A stretch of DNA of 64,000 nt from Campylobacter fetus subsp. fetus (GCF_900475935.1 NZ_LS483431.1:1302001-1366000); one strand, 5' to 3'; positions 21,848-35,111 are shown, counted from the first letter of the stretch. Notes: a model not told the origin generated them from the letters alone. Translations and numbers: made by a program.

Positions 21848-22558
21848 TTAAAAATTAGACTTAAAAGCTTCTTTTAAATCTAATTTACCCTCATAATACG
21901 CTTTTCCTACTATCACTCCTGCAATATTACCATTTAGTTTTAAACATTTTATATCATTTATATCTTTAACGCCGCCGCTCGCTATAGTATCGATACCGCT
22001 AGCCTTTGCTATAGAAGCGCTAAATTCCACATTTACGCCATTAAGCATACCGTCTCTACTTATATCAGTAGCGATGATGGCTTCAACTCCTGCATCTGCA
22101 TATAGTTTTGCAAGGTTAGAGGCTTGCATCTTACTTACATTTGCCCAGCCTTCTATAGCTACAAATCCATCTATAGCGTCTATGCCTACTACTACTCTAT
22201 AATTTTTTGCTACTTCTTTTACAAATTCGGGATTTTTCAGAGCGATTGAACCTAATATAATACGGCTGACTCCAGAATTCAAATAGCTTTTTATACGCTC
22301 TTTTGTCCTTATACCGCCACCTACTTCTACTTGTAAATTTGTAGTAGAAACTATCTTTTCAATAGTTTTTAAATTTATAGCATCTCCGGCAAATGCGCCG
22401 TCTAAATCAACTATATGCAACCATTTAGCACCCAAATCTTCAAATTCTTTAGCTAATTCCCAAGGTTTATCTGAGTAGATCTTAGCAGTTTGCATATCAC
22501 CTTTAGTGAGTCTTACTGCTTTACTCTGTTTTAAATCAATAGCGGGTATTATCTCCAT
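21848..22558 (-). CDS. hisA: ProFAR isomerase (histidine synthesis)
   Basis: The Amadori isomerase that converts ProFAR to PRFAR in histidine synthesis. The 236-residue (beta-alpha)8 barrel starts [21 protein letters not shown] with the catalytic Asp at residue 8. The second-half phosphate site is [10 protein letters not shown] with the second catalytic Asp, and GGVKDINDI follows. The ATG overlaps the hisH stop by one base. A hisF gene is not adjacent. Confidence 0.97.
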   Translation of the reverse strand: MEIIPAIDLKQSKAVRLTKGDMQTAKIYSDKPWELAKEFEDLGAKWLHIVDLDGAFAGDAINLKTIEKIVSTTNLQVEVGGGIRTKERIKSYLNSGVSRIILGSIALKNPEFVKEVAKNYRVVVGIDAIDGFVAIEGWANVSKMQASNLAKLYADAGVEAIIATDISRDGMLNGVNVEFSASIAKASGIDTIASGGVKDINDIKCLKLNGNIAGVIVGKAYYEGKLDLKEAFKSNF

Positions 22559-23169
22559 TACAACTCCACAAAATTTTTTATAATCTTAAGCCCGTTTTCA
22601 TGTGATTTTTCAGGATGAGGCTGAAATCCAAAAACATTATCTTTACAAACTGCACTCACAAACTCGTATCCATAAGTAGTAACAGCCAAAACAGACTCAT
22701 CATCACAAACAGCGTGATATGAATGCACAAAATAGAGATAAGAACTCTTTGGCAAACCTCTGTTTATACTGCATTCTTTTTTAAATTCGCAGCTATTCCA
22801 CCCTATGTGGGGAACTTTTAGATGCTTATTAAATTTACTCTCATCAAATTTAATAACATCACCTTTTATAACTCCAAGTCCTTTATGCTCACCAAACTCA
22901 AATCCTCGCTCAAATAAAAGCTGCATTCCAAGACATATACCAAGAAACGGCTTACCGCTTTTTATAAACTCCAAAATACCATCTTCCAAGCCATTTGCTC
23001 TTAGTTTTTGCATAGCGACTCCATACGCTCCTACTCCTGGAAGTATAAGTTTATCATATTTTTTTAAATTATCACCAAAACTAATCAATTCACTTTTTGA
23101 ACCTATATACTCAAAAGCATTTTTTACACTTTTTATATTTCCTGCACCATAGTCAATAATCCCTATCAA
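22558..23169 (-). CDS. hisH: Imidazole glycerol phosphate synthase, glutamine amidotransferase subunit
   Basis: HisH releases ammonia from glutamine for HisF. The 203-residue class I amidotransferase carries the nucleophile Cys in [11 protein letters not shown] (near residue 82) and the His/Glu pair in FQPHPEKS (near residue 186). The first 17 bases overlap the 3' end of pglG. HisF, its obligatory partner, must lie elsewhere. Some campylobacters carry HisH/HisF paralogues for surface-sugar synthesis, but the direct link to hisA favours histidine synthesis here. Confidence 0.94.
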   Translation of the reverse strand: MIGIIDYGAGNIKSVKNAFEYIGSKSELISFGDNLKKYDKLILPGVGAYGVAMQKLRANGLEDGILEFIKSGKPFLGICLGMQLLFERGFEFGEHKGLGVIKGDVIKFDESKFNKHLKVPHIGWNSCEFKKECSINRGLPKSSYLYFVHSYHAVCDDESVLAVTTYGYEFVSAVCKDNVFGFQPHPEKSHENGLKIIKNFVEL

Positions 23170-24058
23170 AGCTGCTCCTTTTTAGCACCCAAAGATATAG
23201 GCTTAAAGCTACCATGAGCATGGCGACACCGCCTATTAAATATATAGCATATACTACTCCGCTAGGATTTGTAATTGCAAATTTAAAAACAAGCATTAAC
23301 GACTCTATCGCAAGTGCTATGATGATACTTCCTATAAATCTCACCATAGTCTTGCTACCACCGTTATTATCGTGATTTGATCGACCTAAAACCTCGGCTT
23401 CAAATATAGCTTTCACCAGATCAAATATAGCCAAAGCAAGTGTCAAAACTATGGTAGATTCAAATACTTCGCTTATATTAATATCATGAAAACTTTTTAG
23501 CACAAAACCTTTTATACCGTGTATGAAAAGTACAACGGCAACTATAAATAAAGCAAGTGAAAATATAGAATATACTAATTTACTAAATTTACCGAATAAT
23601 CCGTCGACGGAACTTGGATGAACAAGTTTTAAGATATCAACAAGGCTTATATCCATGCAAGCTATATATTTAAGCTCGTCTTTATCGTCATAAACCGGCA
23701 TAGAAGCGGTCACGCAAAGTCCGTTTGTAAGGCTTGAAGGATATGGATCAGTTAGTACGCAGCGTTTTTCTCTAACTGCTCTGTAATAATATGCTTTATT
23801 ACTTCTGTTATCGCCTTTTCCTATCATCTTTTTTGAGTCTAAACTTATATTGTTTTCTATTTGAACGCCGTTTTTATCAAGTATATAAAATGCTTCAAAA
23901 TACTCTATTTCATGAGCTATTTTATCAAAGCCGTCTTTTACCAAAGATAGATTAACTCCAGGCAAGTTATTTGGTATATTCCTATCAAAAAGATAACACA
24001 AATAAGCTCTTGCTTTATACCTTATATCGCTAAATTCTTGAATCTCTTTTATAAGCAT
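23153..24058 (-). CDS. pglG: PglG-like membrane protein with PDC sensor domain
   Basis: 301 residues. The N-terminal half (about 10-155) reads as a PDC/Cache ligand-binding domain: FYILDKNGVQIENN, SNKAYYYRAVREKR, VLTDPYPSSLTNGLCVTASMPVYDD and YIACMDISLVDIL. Four hydrophobic helices follow (about 165-290). Unlike most Cache sensors it has no N-terminal transmembrane helix. The start is fixed by AAGGAT immediately after the pglF stop. PglG is conserved in Campylobacter pgl loci, but its role is not known to me. Confidence 0.85.
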   Translation of the reverse strand: MLIKEIQEFSDIRYKARAYLCYLFDRNIPNNLPGVNLSLVKDGFDKIAHEIEYFEAFYILDKNGVQIENNISLDSKKMIGKGDNRSNKAYYYRAVREKRCVLTDPYPSSLTNGLCVTASMPVYDDKDELKYIACMDISLVDILKLVHPSSVDGLFGKFSKLVYSIFSLALFIVAVVLFIHGIKGFVLKSFHDINISEVFESTIVLTLALAIFDLVKAIFEAEVLGRSNHDNNGGSKTMVRFIGSIIIALAIESLMLVFKFAITNPSGVVYAIYLIGGVAMLMVALSLYLWVLKRSSFDRDY

Positions 24059-24059
24059 T

Positions 24060-26950
<2,891 letters not shown>

Positions 26951-27018
26951 TTAATTTTTTGTGTATTTTATCAAAGATAGCATAAACTGAAGTTAAAACA
27001 TGAACTATTTTCTCTAAT

Positions 27019-27024
27019 ATTATA
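27019..27024 (-). promoter_or_regulatory. Possible -10 box for the pglE run
   Basis: TATAAT on the minus strand about 80 bases before the pglE ATG, in a very AT-rich 240-base gap. GATAAAAT-like sequence closer to the gene is an alternative. Weak evidence in such composition. Confidence 0.35.
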
Positions 27025-27139
27025 TAAATTTAAAAATATAAAAAATAACTAAATAAGAATTAAGAATATCGGTATTTGTTAGTTTGTTATATGTTTTTAT
27101 ATATTAAATATATATTTTAAATAGTATATATTTTTAAAG

Positions 27140-27145
27140 TATAAT
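27140..27145 (+). promoter_or_regulatory. -10 box of the flavodoxin-like reductase gene
   Basis: TATAAT with upstream T-rich repeats, 33 bases before the ATG at 27179. A good AAAGGAAAAG ribosome site follows. Confidence 0.55.
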
Positions 27146-27178
27146 TCAAACATCAATCTATAAAAAAAAGGAAAAGCA

Positions 27179-27703
27179 ATGAAAACTTTGATCATTTTAT
27201 CGCACCCAGATATAGAAAACGGAGTTTTTAACAAAAAACTAAGAAACGAAGTTCTAAAAAACACCTCAGACGTACAAATACACGAACTTTACAAAGTCTA
27301 TACAGGATTTGATTTCGATATAAAAAAAGAGCAAAAACTTTTAGAAAGCTATGAGAAAATTATTTTCCAATTTCCGCTATATTGGTACTCTTGTCCTTCT
27401 TTACTTAAAAAATACTTTGATGACATTTTTGAGCATGGTTGGGCATATGGAAGCAACGCAGATAAATTAAAAGGTAAAATTTTCGGGCTATGCATAAGCG
27501 CTGGCGGAAGCAAACAAGACTTTGATAAAAGCGGCGAAGTAGGATTTAGCATGGAAGAGATATTAACTCCTTTTAAAGCTACTGCTAAATTTGTCGGAGC
27601 TAAATTTATAAACTCTTTCATAACTTTTGAAGTAGAGCCTCAAATGAGTGAAGAAAAATTAAAAACTCGAGCAAAAGAGTATTTAGAATATCTTAAAAAA
27701 TAG
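27179..27703 (+). CDS. NAD(P)H oxidoreductase, flavodoxin-like (MdaB/KefF family)
   Basis: A 174-residue soluble flavoprotein of the flavodoxin_2 fold. The FMN/FAD phosphate loop is in LSHPDIENGVFNKKL, the ring-binding segment in FQFPLYWYSCPSLLKKYFDD (near 63-82), and the second flavin loop in SAGGSKQDFD. Family members reduce quinones by two electrons (MdaB) or regulate K+ efflux (KefF). No kef gene is adjacent, so a quinone or drug reductase is the safer guess. It is a monocistronic unit. Confidence 0.88.
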   Translation: MKTLIILSHPDIENGVFNKKLRNEVLKNTSDVQIHELYKVYTGFDFDIKKEQKLLESYEKIIFQFPLYWYSCPSLLKKYFDDIFEHGWAYGSNADKLKGKIFGLCISAGGSKQDFDKSGEVGFSMEEILTPFKATAKFVGAKFINSFITFEVEPQMSEEKLKTRAKEYLEYLKK

Positions 27704-27746
27704 TTCTTATACTTAAATTTACAACATCAAAAAAAACAGTTCTAAA

Positions 27747-27780
27747 GTATAAATTCCCAATATCTATTGTGAATTTATAC
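27747..27780. repeat. 34-bp AT-rich palindrome
   Basis: GTATAAATTC and GAATTTATAC form a perfect 10-bp inverted repeat. Inside it CAATA pairs with TATTG across a 2-base centre, with a single mismatch between the two parts. It lies between the reductase gene and tRNA-Phe. It could be the terminator of the reductase gene (no U-run follows) or a binding site for a dimeric regulator. Confidence 0.5.
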
Positions 27781-27851
27781 ATAATATAATTTATAAAAAA
27801 TAATCTTAAAAAGATTTTAAATTAATGTTGATTAAATGTGAAATTTAAAGA

Positions 27852-27927
27852 TGGTGGTTAGAGGCAGAATCGAACTGCCGACACGCAGATTTTCAGTCTG
27901 CTGCTCTACCGACTGAGCTATCCAACC
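27852..27927 (-). tRNA. tRNA-Phe (anticodon GAA)
   Basis: A 76-nt cloverleaf with encoded CCA. The acceptor is GGTTGGA/TCTAACC and the loop CTGAAAA gives anticodon GAA. It is a stand-alone tRNA. Confidence 0.97.
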
Positions 27928-28019
27928 ACCTAAAAAAGAAGTGTTATTATATTTATTTAATACTTAAAAATAGCTAAAAAGATGTAAAAATATTTAAATT
28001 TAACGATTAAATTTAAATA

Positions 28020-29216
28020 TCAAAGGGAATTTACATATTTTTTAAACATATCTCCGCGTTCAGCGTAACTTTTAAACTGATCCAAGCTTGCGCAAGCCGG
28101 ACTTAAAAGCCCTATTTCATCTGTTTTCATAACGGTATTTATGTTTTCTACGGCTTTGTTCAAAAACTCACAATTTATACATTTAATACCAAATTTATCT
28201 GCTAAGAAGACTATTTTACCTGCATTTGAACCGATCGCATAAATAGTAGCGCTCATACCTCTTAGCTCATCAAATAAAGGATCTAAACTCACGCCTTTAT
28301 CATCTCCACCAAGAATTATATGAAGTTTATCATTTTTATAACGTTTTAAAGCTTGTAATGCCGCGTCGATATTTGTAGCTTTTGTATCATCCACCCAAAG
28401 CCTACCCAATCTGTCTCTAAACTCCTCAAGCTTATGAGCTTCTATTTGAAATTTATTTAAAAGCTCATAGCTAACTTTACTAAAAATTATATTTTCAACA
28501 CACAAAGCCAAAAGAGCATCTATCAAAAACGGGGTTTTAAACGAAATATTGCTTAAATCAATATCAAATTGACTTGCTAAATCCTCTTCGCTTTCATACC
28601 CTATGATTTTAGCACAAGAGCTTATATCTGCGTATTTTTTAGGAATAATAGCCACGCTTCCTTCTCGCATCATACTAAGTGGTTTAAGTTTTGCTTTTTC
28701 ATACTCCTCCATAGAACCGTGCCAACTTAAATGATCAGGAGTTATAGGCAGCAAAACATAGATATCGGGCTTTGCAAATTTAGTATAATGAATAGTAAAA
28801 GAGCTGGTTTCTAAAACCCAAACTTTAGCTTTTAAATTTAAAAGATCAGCAAGCGGAGTTCCGACATTTCCGCCCATAACGCAACCTCTATCTTCTAAAA
28901 GCCACTCGGTCATCTTTGTAGTTGTAGTTTTACCATTAGTTCCGCTAATCCAGATTGATTTTGGTGTATCGTTTATAAAATAATCATATTCGCTTATTAA
29001 ATTTAAAGCCGATTTCACTAGATCATGGTTGCGCGGAAATCCGGGGCTTGGAATTTCTAAAGAGCTATTTTGAGCTTTAAATTTACTAGGATTTAAAAGC
29101 CTATTGCCAAACTCGTCGAGACTATCATCTTTAAAGCTATCATCATAAATATCCCAACCGCCGCTTTTAGATATCGCTTTTGTTGTTTTCCCATAACCAA
29201 ATAGTGATCTTCTCAT
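28020..29216 (-). CDS. murD: UDP-N-acetylmuramoylalanine-D-glutamate ligase
   Basis: It adds D-glutamate to UDP-MurNAc-L-Ala in peptidoglycan synthesis. The 398 residues include the ATP loop SGTNGKTTTTKM (near 111), the central-domain ITPDHLSWHGSMEEYEKAK, and the C-terminal VDDTKATNIDAALQAL and GGDDKGVSLDPL. It is shorter than the E. coli enzyme (about 438) mainly in the N-terminal domain. It lies 3 bases after mraY. Confidence 0.96.
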   Translation of the reverse strand: MRRSLFGYGKTTKAISKSGGWDIYDDSFKDDSLDEFGNRLLNPSKFKAQNSSLEIPSPGFPRNHDLVKSALNLISEYDYFINDTPKSIWISGTNGKTTTTKMTEWLLEDRGCVMGGNVGTPLADLLNLKAKVWVLETSSFTIHYTKFAKPDIYVLLPITPDHLSWHGSMEEYEKAKLKPLSMMREGSVAIIPKKYADISSCAKIIGYESEEDLASQFDIDLSNISFKTPFLIDALLALCVENIIFSKVSYELLNKFQIEAHKLEEFRDRLGRLWVDDTKATNIDAALQALKRYKNDKLHIILGGDDKGVSLDPLFDELRGMSATIYAIGSNAGKIVFLADKFGIKCINCEFLNKAVENINTVMKTDEIGLLSPACASLDQFKSYAERGDMFKKYVNSL

Positions 29217-29219
29217 AAT

Positions 29220-30284
29220 TTACCTTAATTTTAAAGCAATTAACGCTATTAAATTTGCCAAAAGAGCTATCATCCAAAATCTAACAATAATCTTATTTTC
29301 ACTCCACCCTTTTATCTCAAAATGATGATGAATTGGCGCCATTAAAAATATCCGTTTTTTGCGTATTTTAAAACTACTTACTTGCAATATAACAGATAAG
29401 GTTTCCATCACAAAAACAAATCCTATTACTATAAGTAAAATCTCATTTTTAGTTACTATGCCCATATATCCTATAAACGCGCCTACGCTAAGACTGCCGC
29501 TATCGCCCATAAAAACTTCGGCAGGATAGCAATTAAACCATAAAAATCCAAGTAAAGCACCTATAAGAGCAGTAACTAAAATCAGTAACTCGCCTACTCC
29601 TACAAATTTAGGTAAAAGCAGATATGAACTATAAACTGCATTTCCCATCAAATAAGCAAAAACACCTAATGTAACAAGTCCAAATATCGAAGGAACAGTC
29701 GCTAAACCGTCCAAACCGTCAGTCAAATTTACGGCATTTGAAGCTGAAATTATCACAAGAGCCCAAAATAAAATTATGAAATAACCCATATCAAAAATAG
29801 AATATTTATAAAAAGGAATATAAAAAAGTGAGTCTAAATCAGTAAAAAAAAGCAGCAAACAAGCACAAATAATACCTATAATCCACTGCAAAATAAACTT
29901 AATTTTAGCATGCAATCCGGCGTGATTTTTTGCGCCCAAAATTTTACCTCTATCATCAATATATCCAAGCAGACTAAAGCTAGCAAGTACGAGAATTCCT
30001 ATAAGAACAAAATTATTATCTAATTTAGCACTAAAAAGCGTAGCAAAAATAGCACAAAGTACGAATACTACGCCGCCCATTGTCGGTATTTTATTTTTTT
30101 TCTTATGATTTTGCGGTGCTAATTCATAGATAGGCTGATTTGCATTTTTAGCCTTTGCCCACAATATAAATTTAGACATAAAATATACAGTCAAAACAAA
30201 AGCCAAAAAGAAGCTAATACCAGCTCTAACAGTGATATAACTAAAGAAATTTATCCCAAAAAGTTCATAAAAATAATAAAACAC
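29220..30284 (-). CDS. mraY: Phospho-N-acetylmuramoyl-pentapeptide transferase
   Basis: It transfers phospho-MurNAc-pentapeptide to undecaprenyl phosphate, giving lipid I. The 354-residue polytopic protein has about ten helices. Key motifs are PTMGG (near 68), the GYIDDRGK Asp pair, [13 protein letters not shown] and the C-terminal [13 protein letters not shown]. It is paired with murD, a common partner, and reads divergently from gpmI. Confidence 0.97.
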   Translation of the reverse strand: MFYYFYELFGINFFSYITVRAGISFFLAFVLTVYFMSKFILWAKAKNANQPIYELAPQNHKKKNKIPTMGGVVFVLCAIFATLFSAKLDNNFVLIGILVLASFSLLGYIDDRGKILGAKNHAGLHAKIKFILQWIIGIICACLLLFFTDLDSLFYIPFYKYSIFDMGYFIILFWALVIISASNAVNLTDGLDGLATVPSIFGLVTLGVFAYLMGNAVYSSYLLLPKFVGVGELLILVTALIGALLGFLWFNCYPAEVFMGDSGSLSVGAFIGYMGIVTKNEILLIVIGFVFVMETLSVILQVSSFKIRKKRIFLMAPIHHHFEIKGWSENKIIVRFWMIALLANLIALIALKLR

Positions 30285-30309
30285 ATTAAGCCCTTATATA
30301 AAAGTCAAA

Positions 30310-30315
30310 ATTATA
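30310..30315 (-). promoter_or_regulatory. -10 box of mraY-murD
   Basis: TATAAT on the minus strand 25 bases before the mraY ATG, in the divergent gap with gpmI. The plus-strand counterpart for gpmI may be TAGAAT at 30359. Confidence 0.5.
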
Positions 30316-30382
30316 CAAAAGCATTGATAAAAGTAAGTTAAAATTTAGAAATAATTGATAGAATTACACAAAGGATTTTTGT

Positions 30383-31846
30383 ATGAATAAAAAATGCATA
30401 TTAGTGATAACAGATGGTATAGGTTATAATAAAAGTAGTGATTTTAACGCATTTGCCGCGGCAAAAAAACCGACTTATGACTGGTTGTTTAAAAATGCAC
30501 CTATGAACTATATAAAAACAAGCGGACTTGCCGTTGGACTTCCTGATGGACAGATGGGAAATAGCGAAGTTGGACATATGACGATAGGAAGTGGAAGAAT
30601 ACTATATCAAAATTTAGTTAAAATCGATAAAGCTATAGACGATGGAAGCTTAGAAAAAAATGAAGTTCTTCTAAATTTAATTAAAAAAGTAAAAAGAGTA
30701 CATATCATCGGTCTTTATAGTGATGGAGGAGTTCATTCTCATCTTAAACATTTTGATGTTATATGCAATATCTGCAAGCAAAACGGTAAAGAGACTTTTG
30801 CTCACGCCATAACAGACGGAAGAGACGTTAGTCCCACTTCTGGACTAGGTTTTATAAAAGAATTAGAATCCAAGTTCAAAATCGCCTCTATAAGCGGTAG
30901 ATTTTACGCTATGGATAGAGACAAACGCTGGGAAAGAGTAAATAAAGCGTATCAAGTTATCTCTCAAAACTCAAATTTGCAAAACATAACACCAACACAA
31001 TATATACAAAACTCATATAATAATAAGATTTTTGATGAGTTTATAGAACCAGCTAGCTTTAGCGATTTTGGCGGTATCAGGTCTGAAGACGGTATAATAT
31101 TTGTAAATTTTAGAAACGATAGAGCAAGAGAGATCTGCTCTGCTCTTAGTATAAAAGATTTTAACGAATTTCAAAGAAAAAATATCTGCGAAAATCTTAT
31201 AACAATGACAAATTACGACGATAAATTTAACTTTCCTATAATGTTTGAAAATGAAGAGATAAAAGACACTTTAGCAGAAATTATAGCTAGAAATAATCTT
31301 CGTCAATTACACACCGCAGAAACTGAAAAATACGCACATGTTACATTCTTTTTTAACGGCGGAAAAGAAGAGCTAGTGGAAAATGAAATTCGTGTTTTAA
31401 TCCCTAGTCCAAAAGTAAAAACATACGATGAAAAACCGCAAATGAGTGCATACGAAGTCACTCAAGCTGTCATAAAAGCGATAAACGACGGAATTGATTT
31501 TATAGTCGTAAATTACGCAAACGGCGATATGGTAGGACACACAGGCGATTTTGACGCTGCTGTTAAAGCAGTAGAAGCGGTAGACGAATGTTTAGGATTA
31601 GTTATAAAAGCGGCAAAAAAAGAGGGTTACTCTTATATGCAAATAAGCGATCATGGAAACTGTGAAGCTATGCAAGACAAAAAAGGTGGAGTTTTAACTA
31701 ATCATACGACTTTTGACGTATTTGCATTCATATTAGCAGATGGGGTTAATAAAGTAAATTCAGGCGGACTTAGTAATGTAGCTCCAACTATTTTAAAACT
31801 TATGAACATAAATATTCCAAAAGTTATGGATAAACCGTTAATATAA
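30383..31846 (+). CDS. gpmI: 2,3-bisphosphoglycerate-independent phosphoglycerate mutase
   Basis: It interconverts 3- and 2-phosphoglycerate using two Mn ions, with a phospho-Ser intermediate. The 487 residues of the alkaline-phosphatase fold include LVITDGIGYN with the metal-binding Asp, the nucleophile Ser in GQMGNSEVGHMTIG (near 61), AITDGRDVSPTSG, and YANGDMVGHTGDF and SDHGNCE as metal sites. It starts a plus-strand run ending with accA. Confidence 0.97.
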   Translation: MNKKCILVITDGIGYNKSSDFNAFAAAKKPTYDWLFKNAPMNYIKTSGLAVGLPDGQMGNSEVGHMTIGSGRILYQNLVKIDKAIDDGSLEKNEVLLNLIKKVKRVHIIGLYSDGGVHSHLKHFDVICNICKQNGKETFAHAITDGRDVSPTSGLGFIKELESKFKIASISGRFYAMDRDKRWERVNKAYQVISQNSNLQNITPTQYIQNSYNNKIFDEFIEPASFSDFGGIRSEDGIIFVNFRNDRAREICSALSIKDFNEFQRKNICENLITMTNYDDKFNFPIMFENEEIKDTLAEIIARNNLRQLHTAETEKYAHVTFFFNGGKEELVENEIRVLIPSPKVKTYDEKPQMSAYEVTQAVIKAINDGIDFIVVNYANGDMVGHTGDFDAAVKAVEAVDECLGLVIKAAKKEGYSYMQISDHGNCEAMQDKKGGVLTNHTTFDVFAFILADGVNKVNSGGLSNVAPTILKLMNINIPKVMDKPLI

Positions 31847-31870
31847 TCAAATTTAAATAAAAGGAACAAT

Positions 31871-32614
31871 ATGAAATTCAGCGGAAAAAACGTCTTAGTC
31901 ACAGGAGCTAGTCGAGGCATCGGAGCAGAAATCTGTAAAGTCCTGGCGGGATTTGGCTTAAAAGTATGGATAAACTATAGAAGTAAGCCAGAACTTGTGG
32001 ACTCATTGAAAGACGAGATAGAAAAAAGCGGAGGAAAGGCGGCTGTTATTAAATTTGATGCGGCAAATGAAGATGAATTTATAGAAGCTATAAATTTAAT
32101 AGTTCAAAGCGACTCAGAGTTAAGCTATCTTGTAAATAACGCCGGTATTACAAACGATAAATTAGCAATTAGAATGAAAACAGAAGAGTTCGTGTCTATT
32201 TTAGACGCAAATTTAAAAAGCGCGTTTATAGGTAGTAAAGAAGCCCTAAAGGTAATGAGTAAAAAACGTTTTGGAGCAGTTGTAAATGTCGCTTCTATAG
32301 TTGGAGAAATGGGAAATGCAGGACAAACAAACTACGCCGCAAGCAAAGGCGGTATGATAGCCATGAGTAAATCATTTGCCAAAGAAGGAGCTGCTAGAAA
32401 CGTACGTTATAACTGTGTAGCGCCTGGATTTATACAAACCGATATGACTAATGTGCTATCTGAAGAAGTAAAATCAAACTATATAGCAAATATACCTCTA
32501 AAAAGGCTAGGAGAAGCAAAAGAAGTCGCAAATAGCGTTGCTTTTTTGCTTAGTGATTACTCAAGCTATATTACCGGGGATGTTCTTAAGATTAATGGCG
32601 GTTTATATATGTAG
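31871..32614 (+). CDS. fabG: 3-oxoacyl-[acyl-carrier-protein] reductase
   Basis: An NADPH-dependent SDR enzyme of the fatty acid elongation cycle. The 247 residues show the dinucleotide loop TGASRGIGAEI, NNAGIT, the catalytic Ser in VNVASIVGE, and YAASKGG with Tyr and Lys. The stretch YITGDVLKINGGLYM closes the protein as usual. It lies 60 bases before acpP in a fatty-acid gene cluster. Confidence 0.97.
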   Translation: MKFSGKNVLVTGASRGIGAEICKVLAGFGLKVWINYRSKPELVDSLKDEIEKSGGKAAVIKFDAANEDEFIEAINLIVQSDSELSYLVNNAGITNDKLAIRMKTEEFVSILDANLKSAFIGSKEALKVMSKKRFGAVVNVASIVGEMGNAGQTNYAASKGGMIAMSKSFAKEGAARNVRYNCVAPGFIQTDMTNVLSEEVKSNYIANIPLKRLGEAKEVANSVAFLLSDYSSYITGDVLKINGGLYM

Positions 32615-32674
32615 CAAACTTTAAGCAAAAATATAGTACTATTTTGCACATTTTTATTTATTAGGAGAAAAATT

Positions 32675-32908
32675 ATGGCAGTATTTGATGAAGTTAAAGA
32701 TGTAGTTGTAGAGCAATTAAGTGTTGCCCCAGACGCGGTTAAAATGGAATCAAAAATCATAGAGGATCTAGGTGCTGATTCACTTGATGTTGTTGAGCTT
32801 GTTATGGCTTTAGAAGAGAAATTCGAAGTAGAGATTCCAGATAGCGAAGCTGAGAAATTAATAAGCATATCTGATGTTGTAAATTATATAGATGGTCTAA
32901 AAAAATAA
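32675..32908 (+). CDS. acpP: Acyl carrier protein
   Basis: A 77-residue acidic helical protein that carries acyl chains on a phosphopantetheine arm attached to the Ser of the DSL motif ([12 protein letters not shown], near residue 37). AGGAG precedes the ATG. A TATAGT sequence about 40 bases upstream and the 60-base gap suggest it may have its own promoter besides that of fabG. Confidence 0.98.
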   Translation: MAVFDEVKDVVVEQLSVAPDAVKMESKIIEDLGADSLDVVELVMALEEKFEVEIPDSEAEKLISISDVVNYIDGLKK

Positions 32909-32929
32909 ATTTCAACAAGGAGAGTAGCA

Positions 32930-34144
32930 TTGAAAAGAGTCGTAGTAACTGGTATGGGTATGGTAAATGCGCTAGGTCTTGATAAAGAGACATCTTTTAA
33001 AAATATTTGCGATGGTAAAACCGGAGTTAAAAAGATAACCTTATTTGATGCTACCGATTTTCCTGTTCAGATAGCTGCACAAATAGATGACTTTGATCCA
33101 GCTACTGTTATGGAAGCAAAAGAGATAAAAAAGGCGGATAGATTCATACATCTTGGCTTGAAAGCAGCAAATGAAGCTATAAACGACGCAAATTTAAGTG
33201 AATTTGACCCGAATGAATTTGGTGTTAGCTCGGCTGCTGGTATAGGCGGACTCCCAAATATTGAAAAAAACTCAAACATATGTTTTGAAAAAGGTCCTAA
33301 AAGAATCTCGCCATTTTTTATCCCATCCTCACTTGTAAATATGCTTGGCGGTTTAGTTAGCATAAACCACAATCTAAAAGGTCCAAATTTATCAAGCGTT
33401 ACAGCGTGTGCAGCCTCAACTCACGCTTTATGCGAAGCCGCAAAAAGTATTATGATAGGCGAAGCTAAAGCTATGCTCGTTGTTGGTGCAGAATCTGCAA
33501 TATGCCCTGTTGGTATCGGAGGATTTGCCGCTATGAAAGCGTTATCTACTAGAAATGATGACCCTGAGCATGCTTCACGTCCTTTTGATAAAGATAGAGA
33601 TGGATTTGTAATGGGAGAGGGAGCCGGTGCCTTAGTTCTTGAAGAGTATGAAAGCGCATTATCTCGCGGAGCTAAAATTTATGCCGAAATAATTGGATTT
33701 GGAGAAACTGGAGACGCACATCATATAACAAGTCCTAGTCAAGACGGTCCGGAACGTGCTATGAAAAAAGCTCTATCAATGGCTGAAAATATAAAAATCG
33801 ATTACGTAAATGCTCATGGTACTTCAACATATGCAAACGATACAAATGAAACTAATGCCTTAAAAGCAATATTTGGCTCAAATATTCCTCCTGTTAGCTC
33901 AACAAAAGGTCAAATCGGCCATTGTCTAGGAGCTGCTGGAGCTATAGAAGCTGTTATATCTATAATGGCTCTTCAAAATAGTATTATCCCGCCTACCATA
34001 AACCAGATAGAACAAGATGATGAATGCGATCTGGATTATGTTCCAAATATAGCTAGAAAAGCTGAGCTAAAAACAGCTATGAGCAACTCTTTTGGCTTTG
34101 GTGGAACAAACGGCTCCGTAATATTTAAAAAGTTGGAAAAATAA
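32930..34144 (+). CDS. fabF: 3-oxoacyl-[acyl-carrier-protein] synthase II
   Basis: The condensing enzyme of chain elongation. The 404 residues have the nucleophile Cys in [13 protein letters not shown] (near 161), His in [11 protein letters not shown] (near 300) and [11 protein letters not shown] with the second His and Lys. Translation starts at TTG ([14 protein letters not shown] follows) with AAGGAGAG 7 bases ahead. The stop TAA overlaps the accA ATG by one base. Confidence 0.97.
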   Translation: MKRVVVTGMGMVNALGLDKETSFKNICDGKTGVKKITLFDATDFPVQIAAQIDDFDPATVMEAKEIKKADRFIHLGLKAANEAINDANLSEFDPNEFGVSSAAGIGGLPNIEKNSNICFEKGPKRISPFFIPSSLVNMLGGLVSINHNLKGPNLSSVTACAASTHALCEAAKSIMIGEAKAMLVVGAESAICPVGIGGFAAMKALSTRNDDPEHASRPFDKDRDGFVMGEGAGALVLEEYESALSRGAKIYAEIIGFGETGDAHHITSPSQDGPERAMKKALSMAENIKIDYVNAHGTSTYANDTNETNALKAIFGSNIPPVSSTKGQIGHCLGAAGAIEAVISIMALQNSIIPPTINQIEQDDECDLDYVPNIARKAELKTAMSNSFGFGGTNGSVIFKKLEK

Positions 34145-35076
34145 TGGCTAGCTACCTCGACTTTGAGAAAGGCATAAAACAGATAGATGATGATATAGCA
34201 AACGCAAAAATAAGAGGCGACGAACATGCCGTAGAAATTTTAAGAAAAAATTTAGAAAAAGAAATAACAAAAACATATAAAAATTTAAATGAATTCCAAA
34301 GATTAAATTTAGCAAGACATCCCGATCGTCCATATGCTCTTGATTATATCAGAGCATTATTAAAAGATGGCTATGAAATACACGGCGATAGAGCATTTCG
34401 CGATGATCCTTCTATAGTATGCTATATCGGATATATAGGCGGTAAAAGAGTTATAGTTATAGCAGAACAAAAAGGAAGAGGCACAAAATATAAAATAATG
34501 AGAAATTTCGGTATGCCTCACCCTGAAGGGTATAGAAAAGCATTAAGAATCGCTAGATTAGCAGAAAAATTTGAAATACCTATTATATTTCTTATAGATA
34601 CTCCAGGAGCATACCCAGGAGTAGGAGCTGAAGAGCGTGGTCAAAGTGAAGCGATAGCTAGAAATTTATTTGAATTTAGCGAGTTAAAAACTAGAACAAT
34701 AGCCGTTGTTATAGGTGAAGGCGGAAGTGGCGGAGCACTTGCTATAGGAGTTGCCGATAGATTGGCTATGATGAAAAACTCGGTATTTTCAGTTATATCT
34801 CCTGAGGGATGCGCTGCCATATTATGGAATGATCCATCAAAAAATGAAGCTGCAACAAAAGCGATGAAAATTACCGCAGATGACTTAAAAGAGCTGCAAC
34901 TTATAGATGATGTAATAGATGAGCCTGTTATGGGCGCTCATAGAGACAAAGAAGGAGCCATAAAAGCTCTTGGTGAATATATATTAAAACAGTTAGATGA
35001 ATTAGAAAAAAAAGATATTAATGATGTAGTAAAAAATCGTATAGAAAAGATACTATCTGTTGGAGCTTATGCTTAG
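34144..35076 (+). CDS. accA: Acetyl-CoA carboxylase carboxyltransferase subunit alpha
   Basis: With AccD it moves the carboxyl group from biotin to acetyl-CoA, making malonyl-CoA. The 310 residues start [15 protein letters not shown] with a helical N-terminal part. They contain [42 protein letters not shown] and [12 protein letters not shown], the typical crotonase-like CT signature. The start overlaps fabF by one base. It is the last gene of the run. Confidence 0.97.
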   Translation: MASYLDFEKGIKQIDDDIANAKIRGDEHAVEILRKNLEKEITKTYKNLNEFQRLNLARHPDRPYALDYIRALLKDGYEIHGDRAFRDDPSIVCYIGYIGGKRVIVIAEQKGRGTKYKIMRNFGMPHPEGYRKALRIARLAEKFEIPIIFLIDTPGAYPGVGAEERGQSEAIARNLFEFSELKTRTIAVVIGEGGSGGALAIGVADRLAMMKNSVFSVISPEGCAAILWNDPSKNEAATKAMKITADDLKELQLIDDVIDEPVMGAHRDKEGAIKALGEYILKQLDELEKKDINDVVKNRIEKILSVGAYA

Positions 35077-35077
35077 A

Positions 35078-35105
35078 TTTGCAACGGTTTAACAACCATT
35101 GCAAA
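35078..35105. terminator. Bidirectional hairpin between accA and the lipoprotein gene
   Basis: TTTGCAA and TTGCAAA pair at the base and GGTT pairs with AACC above one C/A mismatch. The hairpin lies between convergent stop codons. U-runs on both sides are weak. Confidence 0.5.
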
Positions 35106-35111
35106 CCAATC

